This document shows positions 1-8,854 of a DNA stretch of 64,000 nucleotides, piece after piece (within the stretch, counting starts at the first letter, position 1; each line of letters starts with the position of its first letter). The DNA lies in the NCBI RefSeq assembly GCF_006715485.1, contig NZ_VFNH01000001.1, positions 248,001 through 312,000 of the forward strand. The letters run 5' to 3'. This stretch comes from Herbaspirillum sp. SJZ107 (GTDB lineage: Bacteria; Pseudomonadota; Gammaproteobacteria; Burkholderiales; Burkholderiaceae_D). A model generated the notes under the pieces. That model saw only the letters and a program-made list of their open reading frames with translations. It searched no databases and was not told where the DNA came from. The translations under genes were made by a program, and so were the position numbers.

Positions 1-957
1 GAGAACGCGATCCGCGTGAACGCGGCCATCGGCGGCTCGACCAACGCCGTGATCCACCTGAAGGCGATCGCCGGCCGCGTCGGCGTGCCGCTCGAACTGG
101 AAGACTGGACCGCGATCGGCAAGGGTACCCCGACCATCGTCGACCTGCTGCCGTCGGGGCGCTTCCTGATGGAAGAGTTTTATTATGCGGGCGGCCTGCC
201 GGGCGTGATCCGGCGCCTGGGCGAGGGCGGCCTGCTGCCGCACAAGGACGCACTCACCGTCAACGGCAGATCGCTCTGGGAGAACAACCAGGACGCGCCG
301 ATCTACAACGACGAGGTGATCCGCAAGCTGGACACGCCGCTGATCGCCGACGGCGGCATCTGCATCCTGCGCGGCAACCTGGCCCCGCGCGGCGCCGTGC
401 TGAAACCGTCGGCCGCCTCGCCCCACCTGATGACCCACCGCGGCAAGGCCGTCGTGTTCGAGGACTTCGACCACTACAAGGCGCGCATCAACGATCCCGA
501 CCTCGACGTCGACGAGAACTCGGTGCTGCTGATGAAAAATTGCGGGCCGATGGGCTATCCAGGCATGGCGGAAGTCGGCAATATGGGGCTGCCGCCGAAA
601 CTGCTGGCGCGCGGCATCACCGACATGGTGCGCATCTCGGACGCGCGCATGAGCGGCACCGCCTACGGCACCGTGGTGCTGCACGTGGCACCGGAAGCGA
701 TGGCGGGCGGACCGCTCGGCATCGTGCGCGACGGCGACTATATCGAGCTGGATTGCGCCAACGGACGCCTGCACCTGGACGTGCCGGACGAGGAGATCCG
801 CACGCGCCTGGCCGCTCGTCTCGAGAACCAGAAACCGGCCCCGCGCACCGGGTATGCGGGCCTGTACCTCGACCACGTGCTGCAGGCGGACGAGGGCTGC
901 GACTTCGATTTCCTGGTCGGGTGCCGCGGGTCGGAGGTGCCGAAGCACTCCCATTGA
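1..957 (+). CDS. IlvD/Edd-family aldonate dehydratase, 3' part (probable L-arabonate dehydratase)
   Basis: The reading frame is open at base 1, so the N-terminal part lies outside the window; about 318 residues remain against roughly 570-600 for the family. The visible part starts with the dehydratase motif NAAIGGSTNAVIHL and later has KNCGPMGYPGM and ISDARMSGTAYG, typical of the IlvD/Edd family that dehydrates sugar acids or dihydroxy acids with an Fe-S cluster. The next genes encode a GguC/AraD1-type enzyme and an SDR dehydrogenase, then arabinofuranosidases and a furanose importer. I therefore infer a sugar-acid substrate such as L-arabonate rather than a role in branched-chain amino-acid synthesis. 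Family assignment is firm; substrate is inferred from context. Confidence 0.85.
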   Translation, partial: ENAIRVNAAIGGSTNAVIHLKAIAGRVGVPLELEDWTAIGKGTPTIVDLLPSGRFLMEEFYYAGGLPGVIRRLGEGGLLPHKDALTVNGRSLWENNQDAPIYNDEVIRKLDTPLIADGGICILRGNLAPRGAVLKPSAASPHLMTHRGKAVVFEDFDHYKARINDPDLDVDENSVLLMKNCGPMGYPGMAEVGNMGLPPKLLARGITDMVRISDARMSGTAYGTVVLHVAPEAMAGGPLGIVRDGDYIELDCANGRLHLDVPDEEIRTRLAARLENQKPAPRTGYAGLYLDHVLQADEGCDFDFLVGCRGSEVPKHSH

Positions 958-983
958 ACCAATAATAAGCAGGAGACACGAAG

Positions 984-1976
984 ATGCTGCTCATCCAATA
1001 TAAAACCGCCACCGGCGACCGCCGCGTCGGCATCCTGGACGGCGACACCGTCACCGCGCTCGCCGGCTACGCCACCACCTACGAGCTGGCGGCGGACGCC
1101 ATCGCCGGCGGGACCGGCATCGCGCCCCTGGCCAGCGCCGCCGTCACCCGTTCCAGCGAATCCTACGCCAGCATCGCGCAGCAGGGACGCCTACTGGCGC
1201 CGCTCGACCACCCCGATCCGGCCCACTGCTACGTCACCGGCACCGGCCTGACCCACCTGGGCAGTGCCGACACCCGCGACGCCATGCACAAGAAGATCGG
1301 CGGCGACGTCGAGAACCTGTCGGACAGCATGAAGATGTTCCGCCTCGGCGTCGAAGGCGGCAAGCCGGCAGGCGACGGCCCCGGCGTGCAGCCGGAATGG
1401 TTCTATAAAGGCGACGGCTCCGTGGTGCGCGCCGGCGGCCAGGCGCTCGACATGCCCGAATTCGCGCTCGACGGCGGCGAAGAGCCGGAAATCGCCGGCC
1501 TGTACGTGATCGGTGCCGACGGCCAGCCGTATCGTCTCGGCTTCGCCCTCGGCAACGAGTTCTCGGATCACGTGACCGAGCGCCAGAACTACCTGTACCT
1601 GGCCCACTCCAAGCTGCGCAGCTGCGGCGTCGGCCCGGCACTGCGGGTAGGCGAACTGCCGGCCCACGTCGAAGGCGTGTCGCGCATCCGCGACGCGGCA
1701 GGGCAGGTGCGCTGGGAAAAGGCCTTCGTCTCGGGCGAACAGAACATGTCGCACACCATCGCCAACCTCGAACACCACCATTTCAAATATGGCCTGTTCA
1801 AGCGTCCGGGCGACGTCCATATCCACTTCTTCGGCACCGCCACGCTGAGCTTCGCCGACAATGTCAGCGTGCAGGCCGGCGAAACCTTCGAGATCGAGTC
1901 TCCGCAATTCGGCCCGGCGCTGCGCAACGCGCTGGCCGTGACCCCCGGCGGCCACGCGAAAGTGAAAGCCTTATGA
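984..1976 (+). CDS. GguC/AraD1-type fumarylacetoacetase-fold enzyme
   Basis: A 330-residue protein with the fumarylacetoacetate hydrolase (FAH) fold in its C-terminal two thirds. The metal-binding glutamates lie in GGEEPEIAGLY, followed by GNEFSDHV and a C-terminal FGTATLSF segment. It matches my memory of the GguC/AraD1 group, found beside sugar-acid dehydratases and furanose importers and proposed to act on 2-keto-3-deoxy-pentonates. The start is preceded by AGGAGACACGA, a good ribosome binding site, and the gene begins 26 bases after the dehydratase. Its stop overlaps the next start (ATGA). Likely role: a late step of non-phosphorylative L-arabinose breakdown in the cytoplasm; the exact reaction is not provable from sequence. 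Confidence 0.8.
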   Translation: MLLIQYKTATGDRRVGILDGDTVTALAGYATTYELAADAIAGGTGIAPLASAAVTRSSESYASIAQQGRLLAPLDHPDPAHCYVTGTGLTHLGSADTRDAMHKKIGGDVENLSDSMKMFRLGVEGGKPAGDGPGVQPEWFYKGDGSVVRAGGQALDMPEFALDGGEEPEIAGLYVIGADGQPYRLGFALGNEFSDHVTERQNYLYLAHSKLRSCGVGPALRVGELPAHVEGVSRIRDAAGQVRWEKAFVSGEQNMSHTIANLEHHHFKYGLFKRPGDVHIHFFGTATLSFADNVSVQAGETFEIESPQFGPALRNALAVTPGGHAKVKAL

Positions 1977-2740
1977 GCCGCCTCGCCAGCTACCCCAGCC
2001 TGCAGGGCAGGCGGGTGTTCGTGACCGGCGGCGGCAGCGGCATCGGCGAGTCCATCGTGGCCGCCTTCGTGGCCCAGGGCGCCGCGGTCGCCTTCGTCGA
2101 CATCCTGGCGGAACCCAGCGAAGCGCTGGTGGCGCGCCTGGCCGGCACCGGCGCGCACGACCCGGTGTTCCGCCACTGCGACATCACCGACATCCCGGCG
2201 CTGCAGCGGACCATGGCGGAACTGGCCGGCCTGCTCGGCGACTTCGACGTCATCGTCAACAACGCCGCCAACGACAGCCGCCACCGCATCGGCGAGGTCA
2301 GCGTCGAGTACTTCGACGAGCGCATCGCCATCAACCAGCGCCCGCTGTTCTTCACGGTGCAGGCCGCACTCGAGGGCATGAAGCGGCGCGGCGGCGGCTC
2401 GGTCATCAACTTCAGCTCGATGTCCTTCCACGCCAAGAACCCGGACTACCCGATCTACGCCGCCACCAAGGCCGCCGCCATCGGCTTCACCCGCTGCCTG
2501 GCGCGCGACCTCGGCCCGCACAACATCCGCGTGAACACCGTGACACCGGGCTGGGTGATGACCCAGCGCCAGATCGACTTGTGGCTGGACGAGGCGGGCG
2601 AGGCCGAGATCAAGCGGGCGCAATGCCTGCCCGGGAAGCTGATGTCGGAGGATATCGCAGCGATGGTGCTGTTCCTGGCGGCGGATGACAGCAAGATGTG
2701 TACGGCGCAGGATTTTGTCGTGGATGCGGGGTGGACTTGA
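1973..2740 (+). CDS. SDR-family sugar or sugar-acid dehydrogenase
   Basis: A 255-residue classical short-chain dehydrogenase. The cofactor loop is TGGGSGIG (residues about 16-23), a D follows beta-2 (FVDILAE, suggesting NAD), NNAA replaces the usual NNAG, and the catalytic Ser and YAATK pair lies near residues 145-165. It overlaps the upstream gene by four bases, so it is translationally coupled. In this context it could be an L-arabinose/D-xylose 1-dehydrogenase that starts the oxidative pathway, or a 2-keto-3-deoxy-pentonate 4-dehydrogenase partnered with the FAH-fold enzyme. I cannot decide between these. The next gene's earliest in-frame ATG (2740) overlaps this stop (TGATG). Confidence 0.85.
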   Translation: MSRLASYPSLQGRRVFVTGGGSGIGESIVAAFVAQGAAVAFVDILAEPSEALVARLAGTGAHDPVFRHCDITDIPALQRTMAELAGLLGDFDVIVNNAANDSRHRIGEVSVEYFDERIAINQRPLFFTVQAALEGMKRRGGGSVINFSSMSFHAKNPDYPIYAATKAAAIGFTRCLARDLGPHNIRVNTVTPGWVMTQRQIDLWLDEAGEAEIKRAQCLPGKLMSEDIAAMVLFLAADDSKMCTAQDFVVDAGWT

Positions 2741-2754
2741 TGGGACATTTATCC

Positions 2755-4743
2755 ATGCTTTCACCGTTACCCCCAGAACCGTCGTTCCCGCGCAGGCGGG
2801 AACCCAAGTTCGTGGCACATCGAAAAACTTGGATTCCCGCCTGCGCGGGAATGACGGTGTTGCTGGCGGCGTCTCCCGCGCTGGCCGCCCCCATCACCAG
2901 TCCCGACCGCCACCTCAGCGTCGACATCCGCATCACCCCCGCCCAGACGCTGGAATACAGCATCCAGCGCGACGGCCGCCCGGTCATCCTGCCTTCGCGC
3001 CTCGGCCTGCAGCTCGAAGGCGCCGACCTCGCCAACGGCCTGACCCTGGCCGCCACCTCGCCGGTGACGCAGGTCGCGGACGACTACGAACTGGCCACCG
3101 CCAAGAAGCGCCGCATCGGCTACCGCGCCAGCGAGCAGACCGTCACGGTGCGCAATGCCAAGGGCCAGGCGCTGGACGTGGCCTTCCGCGTGTCGGACGA
3201 CGGCGTCGCCTTCCGCTACCTGGTGCGCGATGCCGGCCTGGCGGATAAAAAATTCGTCGCCGAGTCGACCAGCTTCCGCTTCGACGCCGGTGCGAAAGCC
3301 TGGCTGCAGCCGATGGCGGTCGCCCAGACCGGTTTCGCGAATACCAACCCGTCCTACGAAGAGCACTACCAGCGCGAGATCGCCGTCGGCACACCGGCAC
3401 CAAACAACGCCGGCTGGGTGTTCCCGGCGCTGTTCCGCACCGGCGACACCTGGGTCGCGCTCACCGAGACCAACATGGACGGCAGCTGGCATGCCTCGCG
3501 CCTGCAGGCCGAATCGGGTGGCGGCGTGTACAAGATGGGCGTGCCGATGGCGCCGGAAGTCTTCCCCGGCGGCGGCCTGCTGGCCGAAAGCCGCGGCACC
3601 CTGACCTCGCCCTGGCGCGTGATCGCGCTCGGCAGCCTGGCGACGCTGGTCGAGTCCACCCTCGGCACCGACCTGGCCCCGCCGGCGATCCGCTTCGATG
3701 CGGCGCTGGCGCGTCCCGGCCACGCGTCCTGGAGCTGGGCGCTGCTGAAGGACGAGGCCACCGTGTTCGACGTCCAGAAGAAGTTCATCGACTACGCGGT
3801 CGACATGGGGTGGGACTACACCCTGGTCGACGCCGAATGGGACCGCAGGATCGGCTACGAGAAGATGGCGGACCTGGCGCGCTACGCCTCGTCGAAGAAC
3901 ATCGGGCTGCTGGCCTGGTACAACTCGTCCGGGTCCTGGAACAAGACCGAGATGACGCCCAAGAGCAAACTGCTCACCCACGAGCAGCGCGTCGCCGAAT
4001 TCGCCCGCCTGGCGAAGATGGACGTGAAAGGCGTCAAGATCGACTTCTTCGGCGGCGACGGCCGCTCGATGATCCAGTACTACATCGACATCCTGAACGA
4101 CGCCGCCGTCGCCGGCCTGCTGGTCAACTTCCACGGTGCGACGCTGCCGCGCGGCTGGTCGCGGATGTATCCAAACCTGATGACGATGGAAGCCGTGCGC
4201 GGCTTCGAATTCACGACCTTCGAGCAGAAGGACGAGGACGCGGTGCCGGCGCATGCCGCCATGCTGCCGTTCACGCGCAACCTGTTCGATCCGATGGACT
4301 TCACGCCGATGGCCTTCGGCGACATCCCGAAGATCCGCCGCAGCACGCGCAACGGCTTCGAGCTGGCCGAGTCGGTGCTGTTCCTGTCCGGGATCCAGCA
4401 CTTCGCCGAGACGCCGGAAGGCATGGCCACCGCGCCCGGCTACGTCAAGGACTTCCTGCGCGCACTGCCGCGCAGCTGGGACGACGTGAAATTCGTCGAC
4501 GGCTACCCGGGCCGCTACGCCGTCATCGCCCGCAAGAGCGGCAACGCCTGGTACCTGGCCGGCTTCAACGCCGGCGAGCAGGCGCTCGCGCTCGAACTCG
4601 ACCTCGGCTTCCTGCAGGGCAGGGCGGGACAGATGATCGCGGACGGCGACGGCGAGCGCGCGTTCGCGCAGGCTACAATCCGCGGCGGCCGCCAGCGCAT
4701 CACGATCAAGCCGCACGGCGGCTTCGTCGCCGTATTCAAATAA
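2755..4743 (+). CDS. GH97 glycoside hydrolase (probable retaining alpha-galactosidase type), exported
   Basis: Glycoside hydrolase family 97: N-terminal beta-sandwich (to about residue 290), then a TIM barrel with LVDAEWDRR, GLLAWYNSSG, GVKIDFFGGDG and MTMEAVRGFEF. The Asp of KIDFF (about 430 from this start) sits where retaining GH97 enzymes have their nucleophile; inverting SusB-type enzymes use Glu there. That favours an alpha-galactosidase-like mechanism. The start is uncertain: ATG 2740 (coupled to the previous stop), ATG 2755, GTG 2812 and ATG 2851 are all in frame. A paired-palindrome repeat (2779-2857) lies inside the 5' end and encodes part of the leader; cleavage would follow ASPALAA. 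From GTG 2812 a normal-looking signal peptide beginning MAHRK results. Confidence 0.85.
   Translation: MLSPLPPEPSFPRRREPKFVAHRKTWIPACAGMTVLLAASPALAAPITSPDRHLSVDIRITPAQTLEYSIQRDGRPVILPSRLGLQLEGADLANGLTLAATSPVTQVADDYELATAKKRRIGYRASEQTVTVRNAKGQALDVAFRVSDDGVAFRYLVRDAGLADKKFVAESTSFRFDAGAKAWLQPMAVAQTGFANTNPSYEEHYQREIAVGTPAPNNAGWVFPALFRTGDTWVALTETNMDGSWHASRLQAESGGGVYKMGVPMAPEVFPGGGLLAESRGTLTSPWRVIALGSLATLVESTLGTDLAPPAIRFDAALARPGHASWSWALLKDEATVFDVQKKFIDYAVDMGWDYTLVDAEWDRRIGYEKMADLARYASSKNIGLLAWYNSSGSWNKTEMTPKSKLLTHEQRVAEFARLAKMDVKGVKIDFFGGDGRSMIQYYIDILNDAAVAGLLVNFHGATLPRGWSRMYPNLMTMEAVRGFEFTTFEQKDEDAVPAHAAMLPFTRNLFDPMDFTPMAFGDIPKIRRSTRNGFELAESVLFLSGIQHFAETPEGMATAPGYVKDFLRALPRSWDDVKFVDGYPGRYAVIARKSGNAWYLAGFNAGEQALALELDLGFLQGRAGQMIADGDGERAFAQATIRGGRQRITIKPHGGFVAVFK
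2779..2857. repeat. Paired-palindrome repeat, copy 1, inside the GH97 5' end
   Basis: Arms 2779-2810 and 2826-2857 (32 bases each) are inverted repeats with a few mismatches and a 15-base loop. Read in the GH97 frame it encodes PSFPRRREPK and TWIPACAGMT, peptides commonly seen where this type of repeat is translated by accident. Its position means the repeat supplies part of the GH97 leader. Confidence 0.88.
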
Positions 4744-4778
4744 GTACTGAATAAATCGTATAAAACACAGGAGACCAC

Positions 4779-6332
4779 ATGCAGGCTTTCAAATCCACCC
4801 TCGTCGCGCTCGGCGTCATGGCCGCTTTTGCCTCGAGCCAGGCCCTGGCCCAGGTCAGCGTACGCGTCGACACGGCAAAACCGGGTGCGGTGATCAACAA
4901 GAACGTGTACGGCCAGTTCGCCGAACACCTCGGCACCGGTATCTATGAAGGCCTGTGGGTCGGTCCCGACTCCAGGATCCCGAACACGCGCGGCTGGCGC
5001 AACGACGTGGTGGGCGCGCTGAAGGCGCTGCACGTGCCGCTGGTGCGCTGGCCGGGCGGCTGCTTCGCCGACGAATACCACTGGAAGGACGGCATCGGCC
5101 CGCGCAACAAGCGCCCGGTGAGCGTCAACACCAACTGGGGCGGCGTCCCCGAAACCAATGCGGTCGGCACCCACGAATTCTTCGACCTGGCCGAGATGCT
5201 GGGCGCGGACGCCTACGTCAACGGCAACCTCGGCACCGGTACCCCGCAGGAAATGGCCGAGTGGGTCGAGTACATGACGTCGACGGGCCAGTCGACCCTG
5301 GCCCAGCTGCGCGCCAGGAACGGCCACCCACAGCCGTTCAAGGTCGCCTATTTCGCCATCGGCAACGAGGCCTGGGGCTGCGGCGGCAACATGAAGCCCG
5401 AGTACTACACCAGCCTGTACAACCACTACACCACCTTCCTGAAGGCGCCCAAGGAGCGCATGCCCAAGCTGATCGCCAGCGGCGGCACCGGCGACGACAC
5501 CGCCTGGACCGACGTCCTGAGCCGCGACGCCGGCCGCGTCACCGACGGCATCAGCTTCCACTACTACACGCTGCCGACCGGCGAATGGGACAAGAAGGGC
5601 GCCGCGGTCGGCTTCCCGGAAAGCGAATGGTTCTCGACCGTGCAGCGTACGCTGCGCATGGAAGACTTCATCCGCAAGAACGTCGCCGTCCTTGACAAGA
5701 ACGATCCGAAGAAAAAGATCGGCTTCTACGTCGACGAATGGGGCACCTGGTACGACGTCGAACAGGGCACCAACCCCGGCTTCCTGTTCCAGCGCAACAC
5801 CCTGCGCGACGCCGTGGTCGCCGCCCTCAACTTCAACATCTTCCATGCCCACGCCGAGCGCGTGCGCATGACCAACATCGCGCAGATGGTCAACGTGCTG
5901 CAAGCCATGATCATCACCGACAAGAACAGGATGCTGCTGACGCCGACCTACTACGCCTACCAGATGTACATCCCGTTCCAGGATGCGACCTCGCTGCCGG
6001 TCACGCTCGCCAACAACACGACCTACGGCGCCAACGGCCAGGGCGTGCCCGGCATCAGCGCCTCGGCCGCGCGCGCCAAGGACGGCAAGGTCTACGTCGC
6101 CCTGGTCAACACCAACCCGCGCGAGGCGACCGACGTGACCCTCGACGTCGCCGGCCAGGCGGCAGGGACGGTGCGGGGCCAGGTCCTGACCGCCGATGCG
6201 ATGGATGCCCACAACACCTTCCAGAACCCGCAGGCGATCAAGCCGGCGCCGTTCAGCGCATCGGCCAGCGGCGGCAAGCTGACCGTCAAGGTGCCGGCCA
6301 AGGCGGTGATGGTGCTGGCGGTCGAGGGCTGA
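4779..6332 (+). CDS. GH51 alpha-L-arabinofuranosidase, exported
   Basis: A 517-residue family 51 enzyme releasing L-arabinose from arabinofuranosides. A signal peptide with cleavage after SSQALA (about residue 24) indicates export to the periplasm or outside. Landmarks are the N-terminal VRWPGGCFADEYHWKDG, the acid/base glutamate in IGNEAWGCGG (Glu197) and the nucleophile in YVDEWGTWY (Glu320), followed by a C-terminal beta-sandwich. The ribosome site CAGGAGACCAC precedes the ATG. The gene sits 35 bases after GH97 and 2 bases before the GH127 start, so the three glycosidases are probably co-transcribed. Many GH51 enzymes are cytoplasmic; this one is exported, matching import of the released sugar by the downstream ABC system. 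Confidence 0.92.
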   Translation: MQAFKSTLVALGVMAAFASSQALAQVSVRVDTAKPGAVINKNVYGQFAEHLGTGIYEGLWVGPDSRIPNTRGWRNDVVGALKALHVPLVRWPGGCFADEYHWKDGIGPRNKRPVSVNTNWGGVPETNAVGTHEFFDLAEMLGADAYVNGNLGTGTPQEMAEWVEYMTSTGQSTLAQLRARNGHPQPFKVAYFAIGNEAWGCGGNMKPEYYTSLYNHYTTFLKAPKERMPKLIASGGTGDDTAWTDVLSRDAGRVTDGISFHYYTLPTGEWDKKGAAVGFPESEWFSTVQRTLRMEDFIRKNVAVLDKNDPKKKIGFYVDEWGTWYDVEQGTNPGFLFQRNTLRDAVVAALNFNIFHAHAERVRMTNIAQMVNVLQAMIITDKNRMLLTPTYYAYQMYIPFQDATSLPVTLANNTTYGANGQGVPGISASAARAKDGKVYVALVNTNPREATDVTLDVAGQAAGTVRGQVLTADAMDAHNTFQNPQAIKPAPFSASASGGKLTVKVPAKAVMVLAVEG

Positions 6333-6334
6333 TC

Positions 6335-8761
6335 GTGCACGCGGCGATGCGTGCCTTGCGTATCGCCGCGGCCGCGCTGCCGGTCGCGGCGGCGCTGCTG
6401 TCGATGCCGGCCGCCCACGCCGCCGACCTGTTCCCGCTGCGCGACGTGCGCCTGGGCCCGAGTCCCTTCCTCGACGCCCAGACCACCGACCTGAACTACC
6501 TGATGGTGATGGAGCCGGACCGCCTGCTCGCTCCCTTCCTGCGCGAAGCCGGCCTGCAGCCCAAGCAGCCCAGCTACGGCAACTGGGAATCCTCGGGCCT
6601 GGACGGCCACATGGGCGGCCACTACCTGTCGGCACTGGCGCTGATGTTCGCATCGACCGGCGACGCCGAGGTCAAACGCCGACTGGATTACTGCATCGCC
6701 GAGCTGAAACGCGCCCAGCAGGCAAATGGCGACGGCTACCTCGGCGGCATCCCCGGCGGCCGCGCCGCCTGGCGCGACGTCGCCGCCGGCCGCTTGCGCG
6801 CCGACAGCTTCTCGGTCAACGGCAAATGGGTCCCCTGGTACAACCTGCACAAGGTCTACGCCGGCCTGCGCGACGCCTGGCGCTACGCCGGCAACGAGGA
6901 TGCGAAGGCGATGCTGGTCGCGCTGTCCGACTGGGCGCTGCGCCTGACCAGCCACCTGAGCGAAGAACAGATGCAGACCATGCTCAAGAGCGAGCATGGC
7001 GGCATGAACGAAGTGCTGGCCGACGTCTACCAGATGACGGGCGAGCGCAAATATCTTGAGCTTGCGCTGAAGTTTTCGCACCAGCAGATACTGCAGCCGC
7101 TGGAAAAGGGCGAGGACAAGCTCACCGGCCTGCACGCCAACACCCAGATCCCGAAGGTGATCGGTTTCGAGCGCATCGGCGAACTCTCGGGCCGCAAGGA
7201 TATGCGGGAAGCCGCCGCATTCTTCTGGCAGACTGTGGTCGAGCACCGCACCGTCGCCATCGGCGGCAACAGCGTCAAGGAACACTTCCACGATACCGCC
7301 GACTTCAGCCCGATGATTGACGAGGTCGAGGGTCCGGAGACCTGCAACACCTACAACATGCTCAAGCTGACCGAAATGCTGTTCCTCGCGGACCAGCAGG
7401 GCCGGTACGCCGACTATTACGAGCGCGCGCTGTACAACCACATCCTGGCCTCGCAGCGGCCCGGGACCGGCGGCTTTGTCTACTTCACGCCGATGCGGCC
7501 GAACCACTACCGCGTGTATTCGCAGGTAGATCAGGCGATGTGGTGCTGCGTCGGCTCCGGCATCGAGAGCCATGCCAAGTACGGCGAATTCATCTACGCG
7601 CACGAGAGGGACGAGAAAGACCGGGACGCGCTGTTCGTCAACCTGTTCATTCCTTCCACGCTGCAGTGGCGCGAGAAAGGCGTGTCGCTGACCCAGGCGA
7701 ACAGTTTTCCGGACCAGGCGGGCACGCGCATCACGGTGGACGGCAATGCCCGCTTCACGCTGAAGATCCGCTACCCGGCCTGGGTCGCCGCCGGCAAGCT
7801 GGCAGTGCGTATCAATGGCCGCCCGGTCCGGATCGACGCTGCGCCTGGCAGCTACCTGAGCATCGACCGCATGTGGAAGCAGGGCGACCGCGTGGACGTC
7901 AGCCTGCCGATGAGCACGCGCCTGGAGCAGATGCCGGACAAGTCGAATTACTACGCCGTGCTGCACGGCCCGATCGTTCTGGCCGCGAAGACCAACCCGT
8001 TCCCCACGGAGCACCTGAACTTCCTGGCCGACGATTCGCGCATGGGCCATATCGCCAAGGGCCAGGTCTGCCCGCTGGAGTCGGCACCGACCTTTGTCTC
8101 GGACCGCCGCGACTTCATCCGGCGCTTCCAGCCGGTGCCGGGCAAGCCGCTGACCTTCCGCGCGCCGGCCGGGCTGGTGCAGGGCGGCGGCACCGGGGCG
8201 TCGACCGAATTCATTCCCTTCTTCCGCCTGCACGACGCGCGCTACACGATGTACTGGCCGCAGTCGACCCCAGGCGAGTATGCGCGCCTGCGTGCCGACA
8301 ACGCCGCCAAGGAAGCTGAGCGGCTGGCGCTGGATGCCCGCACCATCGACCAGGTGGCGCCGGGCGAGCAGCAGCCGGAGTCGGATCACTTCTTCAAGGG
8401 GGAGGGGACGGAGTCAGGGATCACGAAAGGACGCCACTGGCGGCGGGCCAGCAAGTGGTTCAGCTACCAGTTGAACGATCCGAAGGGGGAGGCGAAGACG
8501 CTGCAGCTGACCTTTGCGCGTGCGGATGGCGGGCGGCGCTTCGAACTCCTGGTGAATGGGCAGCGGTTGGCCGAGGTCGAGTTGGCGAAGGATGACGCGC
8601 AGGAGTTCTACACGCGCGATTTTGCACTGCCGACGGGCCTGTTGCAGGCCGAAGGCAAGCTGGAAATCAAGTTCGTAGCGCAGGAGGGATCGACGGTCGG
8701 CAGCTTGTATCACCTGAGGCTGATGCGCGATGGAAACGAGGCTAGCGGGAAACCATTGTGA
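6335..8761 (+). CDS. GH127 beta-L-arabinofuranosidase (DUF1680), exported
   Basis: An 808-residue protein of family 127, whose characterised member HypBA1 removes beta-L-arabinofuranose and uses a zinc-bound cysteine nucleophile. The corresponding ligands are visible: Glu335 and Cys337 in EGPETCNTYNML, and Cys404-Cys405 in AMWCCVGSGIESHAKYGE. The (alpha/alpha) barrel occupies roughly residues 35-430, then beta-rich C-terminal domains. The start is taken as GTG 6335 because GAGGG lies six bases upstream; ATG 6347 is the alternative. Either gives a signal peptide ending in AAHA. The open frame extends further upstream, but that part overlaps the GH51 gene and is not coding. Together with GH51 it should open both alpha- and beta-linked arabinofuranosides. 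Confidence 0.9.
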   Translation: MHAAMRALRIAAAALPVAAALLSMPAAHAADLFPLRDVRLGPSPFLDAQTTDLNYLMVMEPDRLLAPFLREAGLQPKQPSYGNWESSGLDGHMGGHYLSALALMFASTGDAEVKRRLDYCIAELKRAQQANGDGYLGGIPGGRAAWRDVAAGRLRADSFSVNGKWVPWYNLHKVYAGLRDAWRYAGNEDAKAMLVALSDWALRLTSHLSEEQMQTMLKSEHGGMNEVLADVYQMTGERKYLELALKFSHQQILQPLEKGEDKLTGLHANTQIPKVIGFERIGELSGRKDMREAAAFFWQTVVEHRTVAIGGNSVKEHFHDTADFSPMIDEVEGPETCNTYNMLKLTEMLFLADQQGRYADYYERALYNHILASQRPGTGGFVYFTPMRPNHYRVYSQVDQAMWCCVGSGIESHAKYGEFIYAHERDEKDRDALFVNLFIPSTLQWREKGVSLTQANSFPDQAGTRITVDGNARFTLKIRYPAWVAAGKLAVRINGRPVRIDAAPGSYLSIDRMWKQGDRVDVSLPMSTRLEQMPDKSNYYAVLHGPIVLAAKTNPFPTEHLNFLADDSRMGHIAKGQVCPLESAPTFVSDRRDFIRRFQPVPGKPLTFRAPAGLVQGGGTGASTEFIPFFRLHDARYTMYWPQSTPGEYARLRADNAAKEAERLALDARTIDQVAPGEQQPESDHFFKGEGTESGITKGRHWRRASKWFSYQLNDPKGEAKTLQLTFARADGGRRFELLVNGQRLAEVELAKDDAQEFYTRDFALPTGLLQAEGKLEIKFVAQEGSTVGSLYHLRLMRDGNEASGKPL

Positions 8762-8796
8762 TATCAAATAATATATTACATCCATCAAAAAAATGA

Positions 8797-8826
8797 TTGG
8801 ATGAGTATCCCACTCTGGTCTAGTAT
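8797..8826 (+). promoter_or_regulatory. Candidate promoter ahead of the ABC importer genes
   Basis: The gap between the GH127 stop and the importer is AT-rich, unlike its surroundings. It contains TTGGAT (8797-8802) and TAGTAT (8821-8826) with an 18-base spacer, a fair match to a housekeeping promoter. The palindrome TGATATCA (8759-8766) and the run AATAATATATTAC lie just upstream and could be part of an operator, possibly for the LysR regulator at the operon end. By inspection only. Confidence 0.45.
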
Positions 8827-8854
8827 TGTGGAACAAAAATACGGAGACCACGTG

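Noticed and set aside
5738..6334. N-terminal extension of the GH127 frame
   Set aside because: It overlaps the GH51 gene, and a signal peptide starts cleanly at GTG 6335.
4515..6653. Long minus-strand open frame opposite the glycosidases
   Set aside because: It is the antisense of well-supported GH97/GH51/GH127 genes; long antisense frames are expected at this GC content and its Arg/Gly-rich product resembles no protein.
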